This document shows, piece after piece, positions 34,010 to 41,771 of a stretch of 64,000 bases of DNA. This stretch comes from an uncultured Flavobacteriales bacterium. Its GTDB lineage: Bacteria; Bacteroidota; Bacteroidia; Flavobacteriales_G; Salibacteraceae. Position 1 is the stretch's first letter. Each line of letters begins with the position of its first letter. The translations under genes were made by a program, and so were the position numbers. The notes beneath the pieces are model-generated. The model searched no databases, was not told where the DNA came from, and saw only the letters and a list, made by a program, of their open reading frames with translations. Location: positions 1 through 64,000 of the forward strand of contig CALSPD010000009.1 of assembly GCA_943788145.1 (NCBI GenBank), read 5' to 3'.

Positions 34010-35094
34010 ACCTTTCCCGGTAGCGATTTAACCACTCCTTTAAACTCCATTTCTAAAAGGATAAAGGACGTTTTGCTCACCGGCATTCCGACACTCAAGC
34101 TGATGTTGTCCACCGACTCCTTTTCCAGTTTTTCAATCAGATCGTAGAGTTGCTTTTCTTCCGTTGTGAGTTCAACAAAAAGCTGCCGCTGAGCTCCTTT
34201 TTTCACCTTCGATTCCACCTCCCAACCCATAGTGTACTCCAAGTCTTTTATGCCTTCAATCAAATGTGCTTGTTGTGATTTGATCAAAAAATTACACCCT
34301 CCAGAATAGGGAGCGGCCACTGGTCCGGGAAAAGCCATGACATCGCGATTGTAATCAGCAGCCAATTTTGCCGTAATCATCGAGCCTCCTTTAACAGCAG
34401 ATTCTATGACAATGGTCACATCAGCCATGCCAGCAACGATTCGATTTCGTTGCGGGAAGTTTTCGCGATCGGGTTTTGTGCCACTTTCAAACTCGCTGAT
34501 CAATCCGCCATTGGTCTTCATTTTTTCAGCCACACTTCGATTCAGTGGCGGATAAACCGTCTCCAATGAATTTCCAAGTACACCAACCGTTTGCAAACCA
34601 TTATTCAGTGCAGCCTTGTGTGCTATTACATCAATGCCAAGGGCGAGGCCGCTCACAATTAAAGGATTGTGTAATGTTAAGCCTTCGATCAATCGCTCGC
34701 AGACCTTTTTGCCATATTCGGTGGCATTGCGGGTTCCAACTATGCTAACGATTTTTTCATTGTTCAAATTCATCTCGCCTTTCGTGTAGAGCAAAAGCGG
34801 CCCATCATCGCAATGTTTCAAGCGATTCGGGTATGCCTTATCCAGAAAGAAAATGGGTCTGATGTCAGTCTTTTCAAGATAGCGGACCTCGGCCTCGGCA
34901 AATTTCAAAGCTTCCACTTTATTGATATTTGCTATCACCATCTCACCAATGCTTGGAATCTTGGCTAATTGGCTTTTAGATGCCTCAAAAACCTCTTTGA
35001 CACCTCCGCAATAGGATATGAGTTTTTTGGCCCTCGATGGACCGATGCCTTCTAGTTTTTTTAAAGCAATTTGATAGAGTAAATCTTCGCTCAT
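33994..35094 (-). CDS. dprA: DNA-processing protein DprA
   Basis: 366 aa. DprA binds incoming single-stranded DNA and loads RecA during natural transformation. An N-terminal helix-hairpin-helix region (GIGPSRAKKLISYCGG) is followed by the Rossmann-like core with VSIVGTRNATEYGKKV, VSGLALGIDVIAHKAAL, SEFESGT and FPQRNRIVAGMADVTIVIE, and by a C-terminal winged-helix/DML1-like domain (about 295-360). It is complete. It stands alone, divergent from kdsB. Confidence 0.95.
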   Translation of the reverse strand: MSEDLLYQIALKKLEGIGPSRAKKLISYCGGVKEVFEASKSQLAKIPSIGEMVIANINKVEALKFAEAEVRYLEKTDIRPIFFLDKAYPNRLKHCDDGPLLLYTKGEMNLNNEKIVSIVGTRNATEYGKKVCERLIEGLTLHNPLIVSGLALGIDVIAHKAALNNGLQTVGVLGNSLETVYPPLNRSVAEKMKTNGGLISEFESGTKPDRENFPQRNRIVAGMADVTIVIESAVKGGSMITAKLAADYNRDVMAFPGPVAAPYSGGCNFLIKSQQAHLIEGIKDLEYTMGWEVESKVKKGAQRQLFVELTTEEKQLYDLIEKLEKESVDNISLSVGMPVSKTSFILLEMEFKGVVKSLPGKVYCLA

Positions 35095-35114
35095 GATGAC
35101 AAACGAAAGTAATG

Positions 35115-35144
35115 TTTGACCTCTGGTTTCGTTGTTTACTTTCG
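35115..35144 (+). promoter_or_regulatory. Promoter of kdsB, TTTG-N18-TACTTTCG
   Basis: Best-formed promoter in the window: -33 TTTG at 35115-35118, an 18-base spacer, and -7 TACTTTCG at 35137-35144. The kdsB ATG is eight bases downstream, so the leader is nearly absent. Confidence 0.6.
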
Positions 35145-35152
35145 TTCAATCA

Positions 35153-35896
35153 ATGAAAATTTTAGGCATTATTCCCGCTCGATTTGACTCCTCTCGGTTT
35201 CCCGGAAAACCTTTGATTGACATTTTAGGAAAATCGATGATTCAGCGGGTGTACGAGCGCTCGCGCATGTGTGCATCACTGTCCGATGTGGTCGTAGCCA
35301 CGGATGATACCCGAATTTTTGACCATGTCATTTCGTTTGGAGGAAAGGCTATGATGACTTCGAAGTCGCACCAAACTGGCACCGATCGCTGCGTTGAAAT
35401 TATAAACTCTGTTGTTGAATCGTATTCCGCAGTGATTAACATTCAGGGAGACGAACCGACAATAGATCCGAGACAATTGGAGTTAGTGGCTAGCTGTTTT
35501 CAAAACCCCAATTGCGAATTGGCCACCTTAGCCCTTCCCATAAAAAGCGAGGAAATTCTATTTGACTCGAGCAAGATAAAGCTGGTTATTGATCAAGCAT
35601 TTAATGCGGTTTATTTCAGTCGACAAGCCATTCCTTTTCAGCAGAAGCCACAAAGCGAATGGTTAACTCATTTCAACTATCTCAAACATGTTGGAATTTA
35701 TGGATACCGAACAGATGTTTTAAATGCTATTGGCAAGCTCCCTCCTTCAAGCCTAGAATTGGCCGAGTCGCTGGAGCAATTGCGGTGGATGGAAAGCGGA
35801 TATAAAATTCAAGTGCGCTTGACCGATATCGATTCCATTTCGGTTGACATTCCAAAAGATGTCAATCGTGTAATTGATATCCTTAATCGAGGCTAG
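35153..35896 (+). CDS. kdsB: 3-deoxy-manno-octulosonate cytidylyltransferase
   Basis: 247 aa. It makes CMP-Kdo from CTP and Kdo for the inner core of lipopolysaccharide. Signature segments: IPARFDSSRFPGKPL, VVVATDD, HQTGTDRCVEI, VINIQGDEPTI and HVGIYGYR. ATG 35153 is chosen because the longer TTG-started reading (35132) begins inside the promoter. No other LPS gene is adjacent. Confidence 0.96.
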   Translation: MKILGIIPARFDSSRFPGKPLIDILGKSMIQRVYERSRMCASLSDVVVATDDTRIFDHVISFGGKAMMTSKSHQTGTDRCVEIINSVVESYSAVINIQGDEPTIDPRQLELVASCFQNPNCELATLALPIKSEEILFDSSKIKLVIDQAFNAVYFSRQAIPFQQKPQSEWLTHFNYLKHVGIYGYRTDVLNAIGKLPPSSLELAESLEQLRWMESGYKIQVRLTDIDSISVDIPKDVNRVIDILNRG

Positions 35897-35935
35897 TTAT
35901 CGGCTGAATTGTTTTCTTTGTTGAGCTGAAAACAT

Positions 35936-37066
35936 ATGACCTTAGACCATTACATATCCGAACTACTTGAAGATCAAGACTGTGTGATTATTCCTGATTT
36001 TGGTGGATTTATTGGCAACTATGCTTCCGCAAGAATTAACCCCGTTAATCACCGTATTGATCCCCCATTTAGAAAAATCACCTTCAATAAATTGTTGGTG
36101 CACAACGATGGCCTTTTAGCTGCATATATCGCCAAGAAGGAGGAAGAAAAATACGAGAGCGCGCTAGCTCGAATTAAGAACTATTCCGTTTACTTGAAAT
36201 CGGAGTTAAATGCAAATCAACGAATTAACATAGATAAGGTCGGCATTCTATATAAGCAAGCTGACGGTACCTTCCGATTTGAGCAATTTAAAGATGCCAA
36301 GTTTTTTTCTGAAGGATTTGGACTGGAAAGTTTCTACAGCAAATCAATCGTTCAATCTATTCCTAGTAAAGTCGAATTAGAACCAAAACCCGTTCAGCCT
36401 CAGCTTACCCCTCATACGGAAAAGGAAACGCCTATAGTTGAAAAGAAACCTGTCCTGATGGAGCCTGTTGTGGTCAAACTAAACCCACAAGAAAACCCAT
36501 CAGAAGAGAAACGTTCAAAAAGATATTGGCCTGCAGCTGCTGCCATAATTTCGCTCCCCATACTTGGCTACTTAGCTTGGGTAGCCATGGGCACGACCCT
36601 TTTGACCGAGCGGCAATCCTTTCAATATTCAGATTTGAACCCGTTTACAGAAAAAATCTGTCCCGAATATGTCGTTCGAAGCAGTGTATTCTCAACAGAT
36701 AAAATGGAAGACGTTTTATCGACAGAAGCTGCTGACAGTGCTAGTTATTTGGAAATTGAATCATCCGACAACCGCGATAAAACCTTAGTTGTATCTCTGG
36801 AGGATAAAGTAAAGCATGTGCCAAAAGTTGCCGTCAGCTCTGAAGCGCTGGTTTATCACATTATTGGTGGTTGTTTTAGCGATCAAAGCAATGCAGAAGG
36901 TTTGGTTTCAAAATACAAGGAACTTGGATCGAACCCTTCTATAATTGACCAAAAGGGCTCGCTGAATCGTGTGAGTGTGGGAAGTTATGCCACAAAAAAA
37001 GAGGCCTTGCAAGCGCTAGCCTCTTTCCGAAATGAAATTCCAAATGCTTGGTTACTTCATAAGTAG
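35936..37066 (+). CDS. HU-like (CCDC81-type) and SPOR domain membrane protein
   Basis: 376 aa. Residues 1-145 hold two HU-related domains of the CCDC81-like type (DHYISELLEDQDCVIIPDFG, then ITFNKLLVHNDGLLAAYIA). A Pro/Glu/Lys linker and one membrane segment (about 200-218, YWPAAAAIISLPILGYLAW) follow. A C-terminal SPOR domain (about 300-376, HIIGGCFSDQSNAEGLVSKY) should bind denuded peptidoglycan at division sites. It could therefore link the cytoplasm, perhaps the nucleoid, to the septum; that is inference. The stop overlaps the convergent rpoD by 10 bases. Confidence 0.85.
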   Translation: MTLDHYISELLEDQDCVIIPDFGGFIGNYASARINPVNHRIDPPFRKITFNKLLVHNDGLLAAYIAKKEEEKYESALARIKNYSVYLKSELNANQRINIDKVGILYKQADGTFRFEQFKDAKFFSEGFGLESFYSKSIVQSIPSKVELEPKPVQPQLTPHTEKETPIVEKKPVLMEPVVVKLNPQENPSEEKRSKRYWPAAAAIISLPILGYLAWVAMGTTLLTERQSFQYSDLNPFTEKICPEYVVRSSVFSTDKMEDVLSTEAADSASYLEIESSDNRDKTLVVSLEDKVKHVPKVAVSSEALVYHIIGGCFSDQSNAEGLVSKYKELGSNPSIIDQKGSLNRVSVGSYATKKEALQALASFRNEIPNAWLLHK

Positions 37067-37917
37067 TGTTTTAATAACTCGCTATTTGCCTTTTTCCTCA
37101 AACTCCTCAATCCCTTCTCTCTAATTTGTCGAATGCGTTCTCTTGTTAATCCTAGGTTATTGGCGATTTCTTCCAATGTCATTGGCGGCATACCATTCAG
37201 ACCAAAGGATAAACGCAACACATCTGCTTCGCGTTCCTTTAAGTGAACTAAAACGCGTTCTATGTCTCTGCGCAGCGATTCGTTCATTAATTCAGATGTG
37301 GGAACCTGAGCGTCATGATTGGCCATGACATGCAGCAAACTATTGTCTTCACCTTCCATCAATGGTGCGTCCACAGAAACTTGCTTTTGCGCATAAACAA
37401 AAAGATCGCCAACACTATCCGCATTTGACTCAAGTAAATCACCAATCTCATCGTTTGATGGTGGTCGCTCATATTGTTGTTCCAATTTGGAATAAGCCTG
37501 AGCCACTTTTTGAATCGCACTTACCTTGTTTAACGGCAATCGGACGACACGTGAGTTTTCCGCAATGGCTTGCATAATGCTTTGCCGAATCCACCAAACC
37601 GCATACGAAATAAATTTGAATCCTTTGGTTTCATCAAACCGTTTTGCGGCTATGATTAAACCAATATTACCTTCAGCAATCAAGTCTTCGAGCGTAAGGC
37701 CATGTCCTTGATATTGCTTGGCAACGGAAATGACAAATCGAAGATTCGCGCTAACGAGTTTATTCAGTGCGGCTTCGTCTCCACGTTTAATTTTTACCGC
37801 AAGTCGAACTTCTTCCTCGGCATTGATCATTCCTTCTTTGGAAACATCGCTGAGGTATTTATCGATCGACTTACTATCACGGTTTGTTAACTGCTTAGTG
37901 ATTTTAAGCTGACGCAT
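37057..37917 (-). CDS. rpoD: Primary RNA polymerase sigma factor RpoD/SigA
   Basis: 286 aa, the short form typical of Bacteroidota, without the large region-1 and non-conserved insert of proteobacterial RpoD. Region 1.2 (DRDSK-like N-terminus, YLSDVSKEGMINAEEE), region 2 (SANLRFVISVAKQYQG, FKFISYAVWWIRQSIMQAI), region 3, and region 4 (MTLEEIANNLGLTRERIRQI) are present. It should read the TTTG/TAnnTTTG promoters noted in this window. It has its own transcription unit. Confidence 0.96.
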   Translation of the reverse strand: MRQLKITKQLTNRDSKSIDKYLSDVSKEGMINAEEEVRLAVKIKRGDEAALNKLVSANLRFVISVAKQYQGHGLTLEDLIAEGNIGLIIAAKRFDETKGFKFISYAVWWIRQSIMQAIAENSRVVRLPLNKVSAIQKVAQAYSKLEQQYERPPSNDEIGDLLESNADSVGDLFVYAQKQVSVDAPLMEGEDNSLLHVMANHDAQVPTSELMNESLRRDIERVLVHLKEREADVLRLSFGLNGMPPMTLEEIANNLGLTRERIRQIREKGLRSLRKKANSELLKHYL

Positions 37918-38048
37918 GGGCTAGTAGGTGTTTTAGGTTAGCAAAAGGCTGGGTAAAGTAGGAAATATTTGAATATTAACAACTTCGGCCTGAAAACTTT
38001 TACGGGTCTACTATTCCATATTTAGGAAAAGGAATGACAACAATGGTT

Positions 38049-38501
38049 TCAGCCTCGCCAGCGGTCTAAAACATCGCTTACTGCTGCCGCTTCTTCCGGG
38101 CTAATGTTGACTAGTTTTTTGCCGTATTCCGCCATTTGCACGTCAAGTTCAGCTAAAAGCTTCTCGCCCTTTTCGGTGATTTTAACATCAACCTGCCTCC
38201 TATCATGCTTGCATAACTTCCGTGTTACAAGGTCTTTGGCTTTTAATTTATCAATGATTCTAGAGACGTTGCTCATCTTATCTATCATTCGATCTTTCAG
38301 CAGGTTGACCGAAGCTGCATTGGGCAATTGACCCCGCAAGATGCGCAACACATTGAATTGCTGGGTAGTAATACCGTAAGCCTTGAAAATTTGATTGTGT
38401 TCGCTGTTAATCCAGCTGCTTGTGAAGAGGATGTTTACGACCAGTTTATTGTATTCCGATGTAAATTCTTTTTGTTTGATTTCCTCCCCTATACTAGCCA
38501 T
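38049..38501 (-). CDS. MarR-family transcriptional regulator
   Basis: 150 aa from ATG 38501; the in-frame TTG at 38519 is rejected because it lies in the -7 element. A winged helix-turn-helix is visible: FKAYGITTQQFNVLRILRGQ, then LLKDRMIDKMSNVSRIIDKL as recognition helix, then VTRKLCKHDRRQVDVKITEK as wing. MarR dimers bind palindromes and release DNA on binding small phenolic or oxidant ligands. A 19-bp perfect palindrome lies just upstream across the promoter, so autorepression is likely. Whether it also controls hemJ upstream is unknown. Confidence 0.92.
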   Translation of the reverse strand: MASIGEEIKQKEFTSEYNKLVVNILFTSSWINSEHNQIFKAYGITTQQFNVLRILRGQLPNAASVNLLKDRMIDKMSNVSRIIDKLKAKDLVTRKLCKHDRRQVDVKITEKGEKLLAELDVQMAEYGKKLVNISPEEAAAVSDVLDRWRG

Positions 38502-38516
38502 TGCACAATTTTGGCT

Positions 38517-38524
38517 CAAATATA
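38517..38524 (-). promoter_or_regulatory. -7 element TATATTTG of the MarR gene
   Basis: Minus-strand TATATTTG fits TAnnTTTG, 15 bases before ATG 38501 and five bases from the palindrome. Confidence 0.5.
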
Positions 38525-38528
38525 CACC

Positions 38529-38547
38529 TACACTTAATGTAAGTGTA
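38529..38547. promoter_or_regulatory. Palindromic MarR operator TACACTTA-ATG-TAAGTGTA
   Basis: A perfect inverted repeat with 8-bp arms and a three-base centre. It sits directly upstream of the -7 element of the MarR gene, where bound repressor would block RNA polymerase. Size and symmetry are typical for MarR dimers. Confidence 0.7.
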
Positions 38548-38580
38548 TTTTTTAATCAAATCGATTTGTAAACTAGGATT

Positions 38581-39111
38581 CTAGTCCTTTCGGATGCGCT
38601 TGTACATTTTTATGGCAAGCATCAAGAAAATTCCCAACGCGAAAAACCCTATGGTTCCATAAATCCAATTGAACCCACCTTTTAAGACTACAATAAAGAC
38701 AATGCTAACCAAGAACAATGCTGCCAACTCATTCCACATTCTCAATTGACCTGATGACCAAGATATCTCCCCTCTTTGAAGGCGCTTGAAAAGGATATGA
38801 TTCATAATGTGATATCCCCAAAGACCTGTTGTCATTGCCATCTTCACCATCATCCAAGGGACATCCCATAAATCCAATCTGTAGACCATATAATAGCCAA
38901 ACAGCGTGGCCAAAATGGCTGCTGGCCACGTAATGATGTTCCAAAGTCGCCATTCCATGATCTTGAATTGCGCTTGGAGAGCTTCTTTCACTGCGTCTGG
39001 TTTTTGAGCTGCTTCCGTGTGATAGATGAACAATCGAACGATATAAAACAGGCCTGCAAACCAGGATACCACAAATATCAAATGAAGGGCTTTGACATAC
39101 AACATTTCCAT
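38581..39111 (-). CDS. hemJ: HemJ-like protoporphyrinogen oxidase, membrane protein
   Basis: 176 aa with four to five membrane helices. The family opening is clear: YVKALHLIFVVSWFAGLFYI with the heme-coordinating His, then RLFIYHTEA. Further sites are MEWRLWNIITWPA, VPWMMVKMAMTTGLWGYHI and a basic C-terminus. HemJ oxidises protoporphyrinogen IX to protoporphyrin IX in organisms that lack HemG or HemY. It may also be annotated as CopD-like. A TACCTTCG -7 element ends five bases before the ATG, and the thioesterase gene is divergent. Confidence 0.88.
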   Translation of the reverse strand: MEMLYVKALHLIFVVSWFAGLFYIVRLFIYHTEAAQKPDAVKEALQAQFKIMEWRLWNIITWPAAILATLFGYYMVYRLDLWDVPWMMVKMAMTTGLWGYHIMNHILFKRLQRGEISWSSGQLRMWNELAALFLVSIVFIVVLKGGFNWIYGTIGFFALGIFLMLAIKMYKRIRKD

Positions 39112-39116
39112 CGGGT

Positions 39117-39124
39117 CGAAGGTA
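39117..39124 (-). promoter_or_regulatory. -7 element TACCTTCG before hemJ
   Basis: Minus-strand TACCTTCG, five bases before the hemJ ATG at 39111, which would give a leaderless mRNA. Confidence 0.4.
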
Positions 39125-39144
39125 AGTCATGCGGCACGAGATTT

Positions 39145-39152
39145 TACCTTTG
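39145..39152 (+). promoter_or_regulatory. -7 element TACCTTTG before the thioesterase gene
   Basis: TACCTTTG fits TAnnTTTG, 18 bases before ATG 39171. Confidence 0.45.
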
Positions 39153-39170
39153 CGGCAAAGAAGAAATGGA

Positions 39171-39689
39171 ATGAAGGCTAAGAAAGCAAGCGAATCAATG
39201 GCGATAGCAACGCACATTGTTCTCCCAGATGATACCAACACCTTGGGCAACTTAATGGGTGGACGTTTGATGTATTGGATGGACGTTATTGCGGCCGTTT
39301 CTGCTCATCGTCATTGCCACCGCGTGGTTGTCACAGCTTCGGTAAATAATATTTCCTTCGGCATGCCAGTTGGCCTTGGCGATTTTGTTACCCTTGAGGC
39401 GAAGGTTACTCGAGCTTTTAGTTCGAGCATGGAAGTGTTTATTGAGGTTTGGGTAGAAAATCATCGCAATGGACAAAAGACAAAGTGCAACGAAGCCATA
39501 TTCACCTTCGTAGCTGTAGATCAAATTGGGAATACCATTGAAGTTCCAGAGCTCATTCCTGAAACGGAATTAGAAAAACAGCGATTTGACGGGGCGCTGA
39601 GGCGAAAACAGTTGAGTCTAATTCTCGCTGGCAAAATGAAGCCAACGGACGCCACTGAACTGAAAGCCATTTTTGAAGATTTAACTTAG
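39171..39689 (+). CDS. Hotdog-fold acyl-CoA thioesterase
   Basis: 172 aa. A hotdog fold of the YciA/BACH type: IVLPDDTNTLGNLMGGRLMYW with the catalytic Asp/Asn region, VTASVNNISFGMPVGLGDFV, and a basic C-terminal tail. Such enzymes hydrolyse acyl-CoA to free acid and CoA; chain length cannot be told from sequence. ATG 39171 is used rather than the GTG/TTG-type start at 39129, which precedes the promoter. It starts a run with the mrp-like and NifU-like genes. Confidence 0.92.
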   Translation: MKAKKASESMAIATHIVLPDDTNTLGNLMGGRLMYWMDVIAAVSAHRHCHRVVVTASVNNISFGMPVGLGDFVTLEAKVTRAFSSSMEVFIEVWVENHRNGQKTKCNEAIFTFVAVDQIGNTIEVPELIPETELEKQRFDGALRRKQLSLILAGKMKPTDATELKAIFEDLT

Positions 39690-39696
39690 GCATACT

Positions 39697-40752
39697 ATGA
39701 GTTTTACGACAGAACAAGTGATGGATGCTCTATCCTATGTGATTGAGCCCGAGTTGAAGAAGGATATTGTGAGTCTTGGACTTGTATCCAATGTGAAAGT
39801 TCAAGGAAACACAGTTTCTTTTCACGTGAAAGCGTCTAATCCGGCCTTACATTATCGAAAACGATTAGAAGAAGCCTGCCTTGTTCAGGTTCGCAGATTT
39901 TTGGGTGACGATGTTGCAGTTTTGGCAGAAGTAGATGCTTTACCCAAAAGTGCCGAGCGACCGCCTGAGCAACGAAGAGTTTTACCAAACGTGAAAAAAA
40001 TCATAGCTGTAGCTTCTGGAAAAGGTGGTGTAGGTAAAAGCACCATTTGCGCGAACATAGCGGCAGGATTGGCCGAACGAGGCTATAAAGTCGGTCTAGT
40101 TGATGCAGACATATACGGCCCTTCTATGCCTTTGATGTTCGATGTTTTTCATGAAAAACCAATGGTAAGTGGTGAAGGCTCTGACAATAAAATAGTTCCA
40201 GTTGAAAACTATGGGGTAAAAATCCTAAGTATAGGCTTCTTTGCAGAAGCGAATCAGGCCATCGTGTGGCGAGGACCTATGGCCAGTAAGGCACTTTCTC
40301 AAATGTTTACGGATGTACATTGGGGCGAACTGGATTTTATGCTCATCGATCTTCCTCCTGGAACGGGAGATATTCATCTGCAACTCGTGCAGCAAATTCC
40401 GCTTGATGGAGTTGTAATCGTAAGCACACCTCAGGCAGTAGCTTTAGCAGACGCTAGAAAAGGAATAGGCATGTTTAAGCTCGAAAACATTAAGATCAAA
40501 GTACTGGGCTTAGTCGAAAACATGAGCTGGTTCACCCCAGAAGAATTGCCAGGAAATCGCTACTACATTTTTGGAAAAGAGGGCGCAAAAAACCTTGCAA
40601 TAGAGCTCCAAGTTCCTTTGCTTGGTCAGATCCCGCTGGTGCAAAGCATTCGAGAGGCAGGTGATGCAGGTCGTCCTGCAGTGCTTCAGAAAACTACCCC
40701 ACAAGCCGTTGCGCTGAATGAAATGATAGACGCTATGTTAAGTCAATTGTAA
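39697..40752 (+). CDS. Mrp/ApbC-type Fe-S cluster carrier ATPase
   Basis: 351 aa. An N-terminal MIP18/DUF59 domain (residues 1-90, MDALSYVIEPELKKDIVSLG) precedes a P-loop ATPase with deviant Walker A ASGKGGVGKSTICANIAAG, then DADIYGPSMPLMFD and MLIDLPPGTGDIHLQL. These proteins hold and hand over [4Fe-4S] clusters in the cytoplasm. The usual CxxC of Mrp is not seen; the region where it is expected reads MSWFTPEELPGN, which is also found in some Bacteroidota forms. It lies 7 bases after the thioesterase gene and 27 before a NifU-like gene. Confidence 0.93.
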   Translation: MSFTTEQVMDALSYVIEPELKKDIVSLGLVSNVKVQGNTVSFHVKASNPALHYRKRLEEACLVQVRRFLGDDVAVLAEVDALPKSAERPPEQRRVLPNVKKIIAVASGKGGVGKSTICANIAAGLAERGYKVGLVDADIYGPSMPLMFDVFHEKPMVSGEGSDNKIVPVENYGVKILSIGFFAEANQAIVWRGPMASKALSQMFTDVHWGELDFMLIDLPPGTGDIHLQLVQQIPLDGVVIVSTPQAVALADARKGIGMFKLENIKIKVLGLVENMSWFTPEELPGNRYYIFGKEGAKNLAIELQVPLLGQIPLVQSIREAGDAGRPAVLQKTTPQAVALNEMIDAMLSQL

Positions 40753-40768
40753 ATTGACCGCTACGCCC

Positions 40769-40776
40769 TACCTTTG
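40769..40776 (+). promoter_or_regulatory. -7 element TACCTTTG abutting the NifU-like gene
   Basis: TACCTTTG ends three bases before ATG 40780. Transcription would begin at or next to the A of the ATG. The in-frame TTG at 40774 is inside this element. Confidence 0.45.
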
Positions 40777-40779
40777 AGC

Positions 40780-41046
40780 ATGGAACAGAGTGTGCAAAAC
40801 GAAGCGCTATTTTTAAAAGTTGTCGGAGCTTTAGATGAACTTCGGCCTTTCCTTCATGAAGATGGGGGCGATTTAGAAATTGTGGACATCACTGCCGATG
40901 GAGTATTACAAATCCAGTTTGTTGGCGCGTGCAGCTCATGTTCGATGAATAACATGACATTTAAGAATGGCGTAGAAGATGCCATCATGCGCCTTGTCCC
41001 TGAAATTCGATCGGTTGAACCCGTGAATTTTAGTTTAAGTAAATAA
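40780..41046 (+). CDS. NifU C-terminal-domain Fe-S scaffold protein
   Basis: 88 aa, only the Nfu domain. LRPFLHEDGGDLEIVDI and the cluster-binding CxxC in GACSSCSMNNMTFKNGVEDA are intact. Two such domains hold one [4Fe-4S] cluster and pass it to target enzymes. It follows the Mrp-type carrier, which supports a joint role in cluster delivery. A -7 element directly before it suggests extra, leaderless transcription. Confidence 0.92.
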   Translation: MEQSVQNEALFLKVVGALDELRPFLHEDGGDLEIVDITADGVLQIQFVGACSSCSMNNMTFKNGVEDAIMRLVPEIRSVEPVNFSLSK

Positions 41047-41198
41047 ATTTCCAACTACCCAACCTTCTGATTTTTAGTTGCGTGTTAAGCCCCGAATAAG
41101 GAGTTCTTTTCATGTATTATGGTTGTAAGTCCAAGTAAAAACCTGGACGAAAATCTGCTAAAAGCAACGTGAGGCTATAAAATTGCGTACTTAGAGTC

Positions 41199-41771
41199 AT
41201 GCAGATTAAACCCGAATTGCTGGCAAAGTGTCGAAAGAACGACCGGAAGTCGCACAATGAGCTTTATCGCCATTGTTTCGGATTTATGATGGGCATTTGT
41301 TTGCGATATGCTTCAAATCGAGAAGATGCAGAGTCTTTTCTCAATCAAGCGTTTCTAAAAATAATTAGCAATCTGGATAAGTATAAGGAAGAGATTCCGT
41401 TTGGCTCTTGGGTCAATCGAATCACAATCAACACCATCATCGATGAATTTCGAAAGGATAAGAATCGGAGAGAAACGATGACGAATGTCGATTTTCAAGA
41501 GTTTCGATCATCGAGTCATCCTGCAGATTTTAACGCTGCAAGCGAAGAGTTGGATGCAGAAGAATTACGAACCATGATACAGCAATTGCCGAATATGAGT
41601 AGAAAGGTGTTTAACCTCTACGCCATTGAAGGTTATTCGCATAAAGAAATTGGAGAGATGCTTGGAATAAGCGATGGAACGAGTAAATGGCACGTATCCT
41701 CTGCGAGAAAATCGCTACAAGACATGATTAAAGAGGCCATGAAAAGAATGATGGCCATTGGAATTTTTTAA
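41199..41771 (+). CDS. ECF-type sigma factor
   Basis: 190 aa. Region 2 reads NELYRHCFGFMMGICLRYA, EDAESFLNQAFLKIISNLDK and FGSWVNRITINTIIDEFRK; region 4 reads LPNMSRKVFNLYAIEGYSHK and EIGEMLGISDGTSKWHVSSA. There is no region 3 and no extra C-terminal domain. It resembles Bacteroidota ECF factors paired with envelope anti-sigma proteins. The next gene starts inside its stop codon (TAATG), and that gene has a cytoplasmic N-terminus, an inner-membrane helix and a barrel-like end, as expected of its regulator. A 152-base leader region upstream shows no clear promoter. Confidence 0.93.
   Translation: MQIKPELLAKCRKNDRKSHNELYRHCFGFMMGICLRYASNREDAESFLNQAFLKIISNLDKYKEEIPFGSWVNRITINTIIDEFRKDKNRRETMTNVDFQEFRSSSHPADFNAASEELDAEELRTMIQQLPNMSRKVFNLYAIEGYSHKEIGEMLGISDGTSKWHVSSARKSLQDMIKEAMKRMMAIGIF

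Noticed and set aside
41047-41198. 152-base gap before the ECF sigma gene as a small RNA or riboswitch
   Set aside because: No stable hairpin, conserved box or terminator could be recognised by eye.
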